Below are positions 1 to 6,957 of a stretch of DNA of 18,633 bases, piece after piece. A program made the translations under genes and the position numbers. The notes below the pieces were generated by a model. The model did not search any database and was not told the origin of the DNA. It saw only the letters and a list, made by a program, of their open reading frames with translations. This DNA comes from an uncultured Saprospiraceae bacterium (GTDB lineage Bacteria > Bacteroidota > Bacteroidia > Chitinophagales > Saprospiraceae). The DNA is taken from assembly GCA_937959375.1 (NCBI GenBank), contig CALGLS010000032.1:1-18633 (forward strand), read 5' to 3'. Positions within the stretch are counted from its first letter, which is position 1; each line of letters opens with the position of its first letter.

Positions 1-2
1 TA

Positions 3-1250
3 CTGCCTTTAGTCATTCAAAAGCTGCGTGTCGCTAACTCGTTTAGGGTTTATGCCATTTCGATCACCGGTTTAATATTCGCCTTCTTAGTTTTGTATCT
101 TGATTACCTCCGTTACCTTAATGGAAAGTTTGACACTTGGAGTATATACCATTACCTTTTCATCAATCACCTCTGTTTTTTCCTATTTATAATTCCAGTC
201 CTTATAATTCAAAAAAATAAAAAGGCATTTTCAAAAGGAACATTTAGTCGAAGCCCACTTTTCTTTTATAGTTGGGCGATCTTTTTAGGGTTTACCTTGG
301 TGGCTATGTCGCTCTTGACCTTAATCGATCGAAGTTCTTTGACGATGTATTATATCTACATCATCATTGCAAACTTTGGCTTGTTAATGCAGCATAAGCA
401 AAGAATCGCTCTAAATTTGATTTCTTTCTTTGTTATTCAAGTTGCGATTTTCTACTTGTTTTTTCAGGACAAAGAAGCTTATATTCTAAATTCATTAGAA
501 GCGCTTGGTGTTACCTTAACCTCATTTATTGTATCAACTACCATCTTCAATGTCTTTGTCAAGCAAGTCGCTGCCGACAAATTAGTAGAAGAGAAAAACG
601 AAGAAATTGCAAAAGAAAAATTAAGAGGAGACCAATTACTACACAATATACTTCCGGAAGATATTGCTACCGAACTTAAAGAAACGGGGCGTGTTATTCC
701 TCGTCAGTTTGCCAAAGCAAGCATAATGATGTTGGATTTTAAAAACTTCGGTATCAAGTCCAGAGAGATGAGTCCGGCAAAGTTGATTAGTATTTTAGAT
801 TATTGTTTTAAAAACTTTGATCGAATTATCTCAACACATGGTTTAGAGAAAATAAAAACTATTGGAGACGCCTATCTCTGTGTAGGAGGTGTTCCGGAAC
901 CCAATCAATGTCATGCACTAGATTCTATAAGAGCGGCACAAGATATTCTAGTCTTCTTAGCTGAATGGAAAGCCGAGCAAGTGAGCAAAAAGGAACCTTT
1001 CTTTGAAGCTCGAATCGGAATCCATACAGGAGAAGTTATTGCGGGGGTTGTGGGAGATAAAAAATTCGCCTTTGATATTTGGGGAGATGCGGTCAATATT
1101 AGTGCACGTGTTGAGGCAGCGAGTGAAGCCAATCAAATTAATATTTCTCAAACTACTTATGATCTAGTCAAAGGGCAGGTGAATTGCCAGCATCGGGGTA
1201 AGGTTCCGATTAAGAATGGTGATCCGATTGATATGTACTTTGTTAAGTAA
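3..1250 (+). CDS. Membrane-bound class III adenylate cyclase (5' end outside window)
   Basis: Predicted to make cAMP from ATP at the inner membrane. The frame is open to the window edge, so the TTG at 93 is not a true start and the N-terminus is missing. Residues are counted from that TTG. Several hydrophobic segments (about 20-40, 56-77, 84-98, 105-125, 135-157, plus one before the TTG) form a membrane domain. A charged linker with the motif HNILPEDIA (about 184-192), common before cyclase domains, follows. The catalytic domain spans about 205-385. Metal-binding aspartates are D215 (MMLDF) and D259 (TIGDAY). The purine-selecting pair is K255 and D328 (FDIWGD), the adenylate rather than guanylate pattern. 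Transition-state residues N335 and R339 are present (NISAR). All catalytic residues are intact, so the domain should be active as a homodimer. The sensor input is not visible. Confidence 0.9.
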   Translation: MPLVIQKLRVANSFRVYAISITGLIFAFLVLYLDYLRYLNGKFDTWSIYHYLFINHLCFFLFIIPVLIIQKNKKAFSKGTFSRSPLFFYSWAIFLGFTLVAMSLLTLIDRSSLTMYYIYIIIANFGLLMQHKQRIALNLISFFVIQVAIFYLFFQDKEAYILNSLEALGVTLTSFIVSTTIFNVFVKQVAADKLVEEKNEEIAKEKLRGDQLLHNILPEDIATELKETGRVIPRQFAKASIMMLDFKNFGIKSREMSPAKLISILDYCFKNFDRIISTHGLEKIKTIGDAYLCVGGVPEPNQCHALDSIRAAQDILVFLAEWKAEQVSKKEPFFEARIGIHTGEVIAGVVGDKKFAFDIWGDAVNISARVEAASEANQINISQTTYDLVKGQVNCQHRGKVPIKNGDPIDMYFVK

Positions 1251-1251
1251 G

Positions 1252-1414
1252 TAAGTGCTTGGACAAAATTGGGTTTACATTAATCAGTGAAGAATTTTAG
1301 TTCTAATTGACTAAATTTTATGCTTCATCCTTGTGGCTGTACCTTAAAATCTGGGAAAAGTAGGACTAAAAGGCTCGATGATTGAACTATAACTTAATTT
1401 TGTCCAAGCACTTA
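1252..1414. mobile_element. MITE-like element with 17-bp terminal inverted repeats and TA flanks
   Basis: AGTGCTTGGACAAAATT at 1254-1270 is repeated as its exact reverse complement at 1396-1412, enclosing 125 bp of non-coding AT-rich DNA. Each end is bordered by TA (1252-1253 and 1413-1414). A short element with perfect inverted ends and TA duplication is the pattern of IS630/Tc1-mariner-derived MITEs. It begins three bases after the cyclase stop codon. No transposase gene is present, so mobility would need one elsewhere. The rest of 1415-1513 shows nothing clear. Confidence 0.5.
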
Positions 1415-1513
1415 GTTCGCGTAATTTCTATTGTAGTAATCTGTTTTATAACTGACTATAGTATTTCAGATCTATTCTGAATATTGAGCTATCAATCGAC
1501 CTGTCCGCCATTC

Positions 1514-1526
1514 TGACGTTTTGTCA
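1514..1526. promoter_or_regulatory. Palindrome upstream of dnaK, possible activator site
   Basis: TGAC-N5-GTCA palindrome. Further TGTC/TGAC half-sites lie close by (CTGTC at 1501-1505, CTGACA at 1545-1550). It sits about 110 bp upstream of the proposed start of transcription, a distance that suits an enhancer-binding protein working with sigma-54. It is not a CIRCE/HrcA element, whose half-sites are different. The regulator's identity is unknown. Confidence 0.35.
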
Positions 1527-1612
1527 CGCAATTATTAGCTAAATCTGACATAGATTCCCGATTTTTTATCTAAAAACTAGCAAAAAGTCAGCTTTTTCGC
1601 TCATTCTGGCCT

Positions 1613-1628
1613 TGGCATATCTATTGAT
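1613..1628 (+). promoter_or_regulatory. Sigma-54-like promoter of dnaK
   Basis: TGGCATATCTATTGAT matches the -24/-12 consensus TGGCAYRNNNNTTGCW except that GA replaces the -12 GC. The GG (1614-1615) and the -12 dinucleotide (1626-1627) are ten bases apart, as required. The predicted 5' leader is about 36 nt to the ATG at 1675. No TAnnTTTG housekeeping -7 element was found between 1415 and 1674, which makes an alternative promoter more plausible. A 16-base near match can still arise by chance. Confidence 0.4.
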
Positions 1629-1674
1629 CAATGAAGTATGTAAACTGAAATTACTTAATATTAAATCTTATAGA

Positions 1675-3600
1675 ATGAGTAAAATAATTGGGATTGACTT
1701 AGGAACAACCAATTCATGTGTTGCCGTTATGGAAGGTAACGAACCGGTTGTGATTCCCAACGATGAAGGGCGTCGTACAACTCCATCTGTTGTTGCATTT
1801 ATGGACAATGGTGAGCGTAAAATCGGTGATCCTGCAAAGCGTCAGGCAATCACAAACCCAACCCGTACCATTTCATCTATCAAGCGATTCATGGGAAGCC
1901 GATTCAGTGAAGTAAAATCTGAAATCGATCACATGTCATACAAAGTGGTAAAAGGTGACAATGATAGCGTACGTGTAGATATCGAAGGCAGATTGTATAC
2001 TGCTCAAGAGCTTTCTGCAATGGTATTGCAAAAAATGAAAAAAACAGCTGAAGACTTCTTGGGTAGCACCGTTACCGAAGCAGTTGTAACTGTACCTGCC
2101 TACTTCAACGATTCACAGCGTCAAGCAACTAAAGAAGCTGGTGAAATCGCTGGTTTGACTGTTAAACGTATCATCAACGAACCTACTGCAGCTGCATTAG
2201 CTTACGGATTGGATAAGCGTGGTAAAGATGCAACGATTGCAGTGTATGACCTTGGTGGTGGTACATTTGATATCTCTATCCTTGAACTAGGAGAGGGAGT
2301 ATTCGAAGTAAAATCAACAAACGGTGATACACACCTTGGTGGTGATGACTTTGACCGTGTAATTATTAAATACCTAGCAGATACTTTCAAAGATCAGGAG
2401 AACATAGACTTGCGTAAAGACCCTATGGCGCTTCAACGTTTAAAGGAAGCTGCTGAAAAAGCAAAAGTTGAACTATCTGCTTCTTCAGAAACAGAAATCA
2501 ACTTACCTTACATCACTGCTGTTGATGGTGTACCAAAGCACCTTGTAGTGAAATTGCCTCGTGCTAAGTTTGAGCAATTGGCTGACGACTTGGTACAGCG
2601 CACTTTGAAGCCTTGTGAATTGGCTTTAAAAGATGCAGGTTTATCAAAAAGTGAAATCGATGAGGTTATTCTTGTAGGTGGATCAACTCGTATTCCTCGA
2701 ATTCAGCAGGCTGTTGAAGAGTTTTTTGGCATGAAGCCAAACAAATCTGTAAACCCTGATGAAGTAGTTGCTATTGGAGCATCTATTCAAGGTGGTGTAT
2801 TGAGCGGTGATGTACAAGATGTTTTGCTACTTGACGTAACGCCACTTTCATTGGGTATCGAAACAATGGGAGGCGTATACGATGTAGTCATCGACGCAAA
2901 TACAACGATTCCATCTAAGAAATCAAAAGTGTACTCTACAGCAGCTGACAACCAGCCATCTGTTGAGATTCACATCTTGCAAGGTGAGCGCCCAATGGCG
3001 AAAGACAACCGTGCAGTTGGTCGATTCATATTATCTGATATTCCACCAGCGCCAAGAGGTGTACCTCAAATTGAGGTAACTTTCGACATCGATTCTAACG
3101 GTATCCTTAGCGTTTCTGCTAAAGACAAAGGAACTGGTAAAGAGCAAAGTATTCGTATCGAAGCTTCTACTGGTTTGTCAAAAGAAGAAATCGAAAGAAT
3201 GCGTACAGAAGCTGAAGCTAACGCAGATACTGACAAGGCTGCCCGTGAAAAGGTAGACAAGATGAATGCTGCTGACTCTTTGATTTTCCAAACGGAAAAG
3301 CAATTGAAAGAGTACGGTGAGAAGATTCCTGATGCTAAGAAAGCGGATATCGAAGCGGCTAAAGAAGAGTTGTCTGAAGCACACAAGATGGCTGACTTAG
3401 ACAAGATCGACGCTGCTATGGAAAAGATGAATGCAGCATGGCAGGCAGCTAGCCAAGATATGTACGCACAAGGTCAAGATGGTGCACCAACTGCTGAACC
3501 AACAGACAATCCTACGGATGGTGCTGCTGACCCTGGTTCAAACACTGCAGATGATGTAACTGACGTTGAGTACGAAGAAGTAAATGACGATAAAGCATAG
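1675..3600 (+). CDS. dnaK: Chaperone protein DnaK (Hsp70)
   Basis: Cytosolic ATP-dependent chaperone that binds exposed hydrophobic peptides and cycles with DnaJ and GrpE. The 641-residue product is the usual length. The nucleotide-binding domain begins with IGIDLGTTNSCVAV (5-18) and carries DLGGGTFD (192-199) and the adenosine motif VGGSTRIPRIQ (about 334-344). The linker VLLLDVTPLSLGIET is at about 383-397. The substrate-binding beta domain, helical lid and acidic disordered tail ending DVEYEEV then follow. The ATG at 1675 is chosen because family members begin MSKIIGIDLG. An upstream in-frame TTG at 1612 would add 21 unrelated residues and overlaps the proposed promoter. Neither dnaJ nor grpE is adjacent, so the gene appears monocistronic, with its own terminator. 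Confidence 0.98.
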   Translation: MSKIIGIDLGTTNSCVAVMEGNEPVVIPNDEGRRTTPSVVAFMDNGERKIGDPAKRQAITNPTRTISSIKRFMGSRFSEVKSEIDHMSYKVVKGDNDSVRVDIEGRLYTAQELSAMVLQKMKKTAEDFLGSTVTEAVVTVPAYFNDSQRQATKEAGEIAGLTVKRIINEPTAAALAYGLDKRGKDATIAVYDLGGGTFDISILELGEGVFEVKSTNGDTHLGGDDFDRVIIKYLADTFKDQENIDLRKDPMALQRLKEAAEKAKVELSASSETEINLPYITAVDGVPKHLVVKLPRAKFEQLADDLVQRTLKPCELALKDAGLSKSEIDEVILVGGSTRIPRIQQAVEEFFGMKPNKSVNPDEVVAIGASIQGGVLSGDVQDVLLLDVTPLSLGIETMGGVYDVVIDANTTIPSKKSKVYSTAADNQPSVEIHILQGERPMAKDNRAVGRFILSDIPPAPRGVPQIEVTFDIDSNGILSVSAKDKGTGKEQSIRIEASTGLSKEEIERMRTEAEANADTDKAAREKVDKMNAADSLIFQTEKQLKEYGEKIPDAKKADIEAAKEELSEAHKMADLDKIDAAMEKMNAAWQAASQDMYAQGQDGAPTAEPTDNPTDGAADPGSNTADDVTDVEYEEVNDDKA

Positions 3601-3668
3601 GTAGGAGTAAGCTCTCTGAAAAGAGACTTGTGATCACCTTTGTGTGTCTAGCTTATAAAAGAGAAAAG

Positions 3669-3701
3669 CCCTCTGTGATTTTTAATCATGGAGGGTTTTT
3701 T
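3669..3701 (+). terminator. Rho-independent terminator of dnaK
   Basis: A 12-bp stem (3669-3680 with 3684-3695, including two G-U pairs) closes a 3-nt TTT loop and is followed by six T residues. It lies 68 bp after the dnaK stop. Confidence 0.85.
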
Positions 3702-4013
3702 CGTTGTGGTAGAGGCAAGTTTTTAATTAAATTGCCATATATTTCTTTCTAAATTGGGCATTTCCCAAAACTTTTATGTAAATTATATTTAATATGACAA
3801 ATATCTCAAATGAGATTGAGATCTTTTATAATTTTTTCGTGTAAAACCCTTGTAGTTCCTAACATATTACAAAATTGGCTAAGATTTTGTAACGAATTAT
3901 TGACTATAACCATATTTGCCATATTGACTACCTACTAACAAAGCGATTAGCTTAATAAAGTTCTTTTGTCGGTTTTGCTGTACCGATATATTGAAGTACT
4001 TTAAGTATTATAT
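3702..4013. other. AT-rich intergenic region between dnaK terminator and the LanB-C-like gene
   Basis: No coding potential was seen apart from a 16-codon ORF that is not convincing. The only clear signal is the promoter at 3886-3918. A roughly 90-nt leader would run from there to the ATG at 4014. Confidence 0.5.
3886..3918 (+). promoter_or_regulatory. Bacteroidota-type promoter for the LanB-C-like gene
   Basis: TTTG (3886-3889), 21-bp spacer, then CATATTTG (3911-3918). This fits the phylum's -33 TTTG and -7 TAnnTTTG elements with one mismatch. Transcription would begin near 3925. Confidence 0.5.
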
Positions 4014-5087
4014 ATGAAACCTGAAAATACACCAACTTGGCTCTCGGCTCATCTGTACTACAATGAGCCTTGGGAACAATTCCTCACAGAAGCTGTCCTC
4101 CCTTTTGCTGACATCACGATGCGTACAGGCATTACAAAATCCTTTTTCTTTATACGTTATTGGGAACGTGGTCCGCACATTCGCCTTCGCTTTCAAGTCG
4201 AGTCTGAAAAACTGCAAACCATTTTTGAACCCAATTTAGAGGAGCATTTCAAAAACTATTTTGAGTCAAGACCATCTTTGAGAACTGAGCCTAAGTACCC
4301 ACCTGGTTTTCCTAAAGATTACAAGTGGTATCCTAATAATTCATTTCGTTACGAAACCTATCAGCCAGAGCTAAAACGTTATGGTGGTAAAACAGGAGTT
4401 GCGATTGCTGAGGAGCAGTTTCAGGCATCATCCAAAGTGGTGCTAGAGAGTATGTTAGAAAAGACAGGAAAATGGACATATGATGATGCCTTAGGCTTGG
4501 CCATTAAACTACATCTTTCATTTGTACACTCTGTTGGAATGACTAAAGAGGAGGCCTGTCGATTTTTTGAAGCTTACTTTCATAATTGGTTGCCAAGCGC
4601 TTTTCAGTTTAAACTAAAAAACACAAGTGCAAAAGAACAGGAAAAGCAAAAGCAAGAAAAATTAACAGCCTTTAATGATGCTTATATTCTACAAAAGAAA
4701 AGTCTAGTTACTTATCATAAAGTAATGTGGGATAATTTGGAAAGCGAAGGAGAGTTTGATGACCAATTACTTAGAAACTGGATTTCATCTAATAAGGACA
4801 CTGGAATAAAACTTCGTACTGCGCAACAAGATCAACTATTAAGTCCACGATCAAAAGCAAATCGATATACTTTTACAGAAGGACCTCCCGCAAACTTTGA
4901 ATTGTGGGAACACTATGCAGACTATATTCACATGACCAATAATAGATTAGGTGTATTAAACCAAGATGAAGGTTACCTTGGATTCCTTATGATGAAGAGT
5001 ATGAATGAAATGGGAGCTATGGAAGAATCCTCTGATGATGGTAATGAAGATGTTCCCCCTGAGACACACTTTTTTATTTCCTTTTAA
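4014..5087 (+). CDS. Standalone lantibiotic-dehydratase C-terminal-like protein (thiopeptide-type bacteriocin biosynthesis domain)
   Basis: Related to the glutamate-elimination domain of LanB dehydratases and to stand-alone thiopeptide/pyritide enzymes (Lant_dehydr_C). In those proteins the domain eliminates glutamate from glutamylated Ser/Thr to leave dehydroamino acids, or catalyses a cycloaddition. Evidence over 357 residues: an N-terminal WLSAHLYY strand; FFFIRYWERGPHIRLRF (44-60) with R48, H55, R57 and R59; YQPELKRYGG (116-125) with E119 and R122; HMTNNRLG (306-313) with H306 and R311. These resemble the arginine, glutamate and histidine residues important in the NisB elimination domain, so the fold appears complete. 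A charged stretch (about 204-217) and an acidic C-terminal tail (about 338-348) are extra features. No LanB glutamylation domain, cyclase, transporter or clear precursor lies nearby, so its substrate is unknown. It has its own promoter and terminator. Confidence 0.8.
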   Translation: MKPENTPTWLSAHLYYNEPWEQFLTEAVLPFADITMRTGITKSFFFIRYWERGPHIRLRFQVESEKLQTIFEPNLEEHFKNYFESRPSLRTEPKYPPGFPKDYKWYPNNSFRYETYQPELKRYGGKTGVAIAEEQFQASSKVVLESMLEKTGKWTYDDALGLAIKLHLSFVHSVGMTKEEACRFFEAYFHNWLPSAFQFKLKNTSAKEQEKQKQEKLTAFNDAYILQKKSLVTYHKVMWDNLESEGEFDDQLLRNWISSNKDTGIKLRTAQQDQLLSPRSKANRYTFTEGPPANFELWEHYADYIHMTNNRLGVLNQDEGYLGFLMMKSMNEMGAMEESSDDGNEDVPPETHFFISF

Positions 5088-5154
5088 AAATTACATTCTA
5101 ATAAAATAAAGAAATTCTTTTTACATGTGTAACAAATGAATATCGATTATAAAG

Positions 5155-5229
5155 CACGAATTATCGTGTTTTTGAAAAATAACATATTAGCATTAAATGG
5201 CGACTGTAACAGGTCGCCATTTCTATTTT
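5155..5229 (+). terminator. Two successive terminator hairpins after the LanB-C-like gene
   Basis: The first is a CACGA/TCGTG stem (5155-5159, 5164-5168) followed by TTTTT. The second is a perfect 10-bp stem AAATGGCGAC/GTCGCCATTT (5195-5204, 5213-5222) with an 8-nt loop and a T-rich tail. Together they should isolate this gene from the MORN gene downstream. Confidence 0.65.
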
Positions 5230-5396
5230 ATGGGTAAAAAGTGATCTTGTTGCCTGTTTATCAATTTAAAATGAATTGTATTAAATTTATATATGATAGT
5301 AAAATTGTCACAGAAAACCATTGTTTTTAATATGTAATTTAGATCACATGTGTTTAAGTATTTAATTAGGCAAGTCACAAAGTTGTGCGATAAAGA

Positions 5397-5428
5397 TTTG
5401 CTAAGAGCTGCCAATTGATCCATCTTTG
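5397..5428 (+). promoter_or_regulatory. Bacteroidota-type promoter for the first MORN gene
   Basis: TTTG (5397-5400), 20-bp spacer, CATCTTTG (5421-5428), one base off the TAnnTTTG -7 element. A leader of about 65 nt would precede the ATG at 5500. The remainder of 5230-5396 is AT-rich with no visible gene. Confidence 0.55.
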
Positions 5429-5499
5429 AATTGTAAGAAACGTCGAAGGCAACGAAGATGATCTTGCATAACCTAACCTAACAATTAAACACACAACAA

Positions 5500-6504
5500 A
5501 TGAAATCAAAGAGAATAATCTTTGTCTTTTGCATGTTCATGCATATTGGTTTACCAAGTCTGGTAGCCAAGACAGTTTCAAGTTTTGAGAAAATTATTAT
5601 AGTTAAAAAGACGAATCAGTTTCTTACTTGTTCATTAAGTGATCTTAATTGTGATGAGACGATTAAGCATTGTGAAGGAAAACGTGTCTTTGAAAACGGT
5701 GAGACTTACGAAGGTGAGTTTGAGTATGGTACTCCTCACGGAAAAGGGACTTATCATTGGACGGATGGTAGTACATATACCGGTGAGTTTGATAGTGGGC
5801 TTCGACATGGTTGGGGTGTACAAGAACTAGATGATGGAAGCACCTACGAAGGAGAATGGAAAGATGGATTTATGGATGGAAGAGGGAAGTATTCTTTCGC
5901 TTGTGGTCATGAATATAGTGGCACTTTTGATAGAGACAAAATGCACGGAACTGGAATCTTAGAATATGAAAACGGAGAAAGTTATGGTGGAGAATGGAAG
6001 CATGGTTTAGCGCATGGTGAAGGCACTCATATTTATTTGGATGGAAGTCGTTTCATTGGAACCTACAAAAAAGGTAGCCGCCACGGTGAGGGGATTTTAG
6101 CTTGGGAAACAGGAGAAGTATTCACTGCTGTCTGGAAAAAAGATAAAATTCAAAGCGAAGCAACGGTACGATTTAATAATGGTGATGAATACGTTTTCGA
6201 ATTCAAAAAAGGAATTCCAACTGGAGAATCCGTTTATAGAATGAAAGATGGGACTGAGTTGATCGGAGATGTAGAAACCTTGGAAGTTCTACTAATGAAA
6301 GACAATGATCTCATGGCTGATTTAGAACCAAATCTTGGTTTTGCAAGTTACAGCTTGGCTTTAGAATTCAAAGCAATTGATGAATATGATTTGGCGGAAG
6401 ATAACTTTAAACTTGCTCAAAGTTTCTTGCCAAATGACTCAGGATTGATCGACGTTATACCACATCAATTAGCTTCCATTGAAGATAAGAAAATACGAAA
6501 TTAA
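5500..6504 (+). CDS. Secreted MORN-repeat protein (paralogue A)
   Basis: An exported protein of 334 residues and unknown function. A signal peptide (about 1-24, hydrophobic core FVFCMFMHIGLPSLV) is followed by a spacer with C51 and C58, then about nine MORN repeats of 23 residues (about 58-258, pattern G-x-G-x-Y-x(5)-G-x-x-Y-x-G-E-W). The last two repeats are degenerate. The C-terminal 65 residues (about 270-334) are helical, resembling one TPR-like hairpin (ASYSLALEFKAIDEYDLAED). MORN repeats form elongated beta-meander rods used for binding lipids or proteins; no enzyme domain is seen. A same-length paralogue lies on the opposite strand at 8541-9548. The ATG at 5500 is chosen because the signal peptide begins there. 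The hairpin array 80 bp downstream is probably in its 3' UTR. Confidence 0.88.
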   Translation: MKSKRIIFVFCMFMHIGLPSLVAKTVSSFEKIIIVKKTNQFLTCSLSDLNCDETIKHCEGKRVFENGETYEGEFEYGTPHGKGTYHWTDGSTYTGEFDSGLRHGWGVQELDDGSTYEGEWKDGFMDGRGKYSFACGHEYSGTFDRDKMHGTGILEYENGESYGGEWKHGLAHGEGTHIYLDGSRFIGTYKKGSRHGEGILAWETGEVFTAVWKKDKIQSEATVRFNNGDEYVFEFKKGIPTGESVYRMKDGTELIGDVETLEVLLMKDNDLMADLEPNLGFASYSLALEFKAIDEYDLAEDNFKLAQSFLPNDSGLIDVIPHQLASIEDKKIRN

Positions 6505-6586
6505 ATAGAATTTTTTTGCTAAAAAGACCTATAGATACTTTACCCAAACGATTAAAATTGTTCCCAAACAAATAAACTAATAAAAA

Positions 6587-6644
6587 AAGTTTCTAGTAGG
6601 CGATTACATGTTTGACCGTCCCGACTTTAAGTCGGGACGATTTT
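6587..6644 (+). ncRNA. Hairpin unit copy 1, candidate small RNA or terminator
   Basis: An 11-bp perfect stem pairs 6617-6627 with 6629-6639 and is followed by ATTTT. The apical loop would open to at least 3 nt in practice. An ATG at 6608 opens a 29-codon ORF beginning MFDRPDFKSGRF. Confidence 0.35.
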
Positions 6645-6700
6645 ACCCAAAAAAAATTAAAACGATTAGGGATGAAAATCCAAGAAGAATTAAATAAAGA

Positions 6701-6761
6701 AAGTTTCTAGTAGGCGATTACATGTTTGACCGTCCTGGCTTAAAGTCGGGACGGTTGTTTT
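6701..6761 (+). ncRNA. Hairpin unit copy 2, candidate small RNA or terminator
   Basis: A 12-bp stem pairs 6730-6741 with 6743-6754; two positions that differ from copy 1 become G-U pairs. The tail is TTGTTTT. An ATG at 6722 opens a 13-codon ORF, MFDRPGLKSGRLF. Confidence 0.35.
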
Positions 6762-6822
6762 AGCCCAAGAAATTAAACAACTTAAAAGAAGACACCCAAA
6801 CAAAAAAAAACTAAATAAAGAA

Positions 6823-6883
6823 AAGTTTCTAGTAGGCGATTACATGTTTGACCGTCCTGATTTTAAGTCGGGACGGTTTTTTT
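6823..6883 (+). ncRNA. Hairpin unit copy 3, candidate small RNA or terminator
   Basis: A 12-bp stem pairs 6852-6863 with 6865-6876, with two G-U pairs, followed by seven T residues. This is the best terminator of the three. An ATG at 6844 opens a 14-codon ORF, MFDRPDFKSGRFFY. Confidence 0.4.
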
Positions 6884-6896
6884 ATTAGGCAAACAC

Positions 6897-6937
6897 AAAA
6901 AAAAGTCCCCAATTTTGAAGACTCAAAATTGGGGACT
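6897..6937 (-). terminator. Terminator of the ArsM-type gene
   Basis: A perfect 15-bp stem (6904-6918 with 6923-6937) closes a 4-nt loop. Read on the minus strand, it ends in eight T residues. It lies 21 bp beyond the stop codon at 6958. Confidence 0.9.
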
Positions 6938-6957
6938 TAATCTATATTTAAATTATT

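Larger units (their letters stand above)
6587..6883 (+). repeat. Three tandem copies of a conserved leader plus hairpin unit
   Basis: Copies lie at 6587-6644, 6701-6761 and 6823-6883, spaced 114 and 122 bp apart. In each, about 33 nt beginning AAGTTTCTAGTAGGCGATTA is conserved and runs into a GC-rich hairpin and a T-run. The A-rich spacers have diverged, although TTTA(G)CCCAA and AAATAAAGAA words recur, so a ~115-bp unit was probably duplicated. A partial unit without hairpin may precede copy 1 (6538-6586). The array starts 82 bp after the first MORN gene. No TAnnTTTG promoter precedes any copy, so read-through from the MORN gene is the simplest source of transcript. Confidence 0.85.

Noticed and set aside
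93..1250. Cyclase gene starting at TTG 93
   Set aside because: The frame continues upstream to the window edge with membrane-type sequence, so the gene is truncated by the window instead.
1612..1674. TTG-initiated extension of dnaK by 21 residues
   Set aside because: DnaK proteins start at MSKIIGIDLG; the extension is unlike the family and overlaps the proposed promoter.
3066..3404. Minus-strand ORF of 112 codons inside dnaK
   Set aside because: It is an antisense shadow of the conserved dnaK reading frame.
5137..5235. 33-codon ORF after the LanB-C-like gene as a RiPP precursor
   Set aside because: It runs through both terminator hairpins and lacks a leader/core organisation.
6587..6883. 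CRISPR-like array
   Set aside because: There are only three units, with ~115-bp spacing and related A-rich spacers, each ending in a terminator-type hairpin; no cas gene is present.
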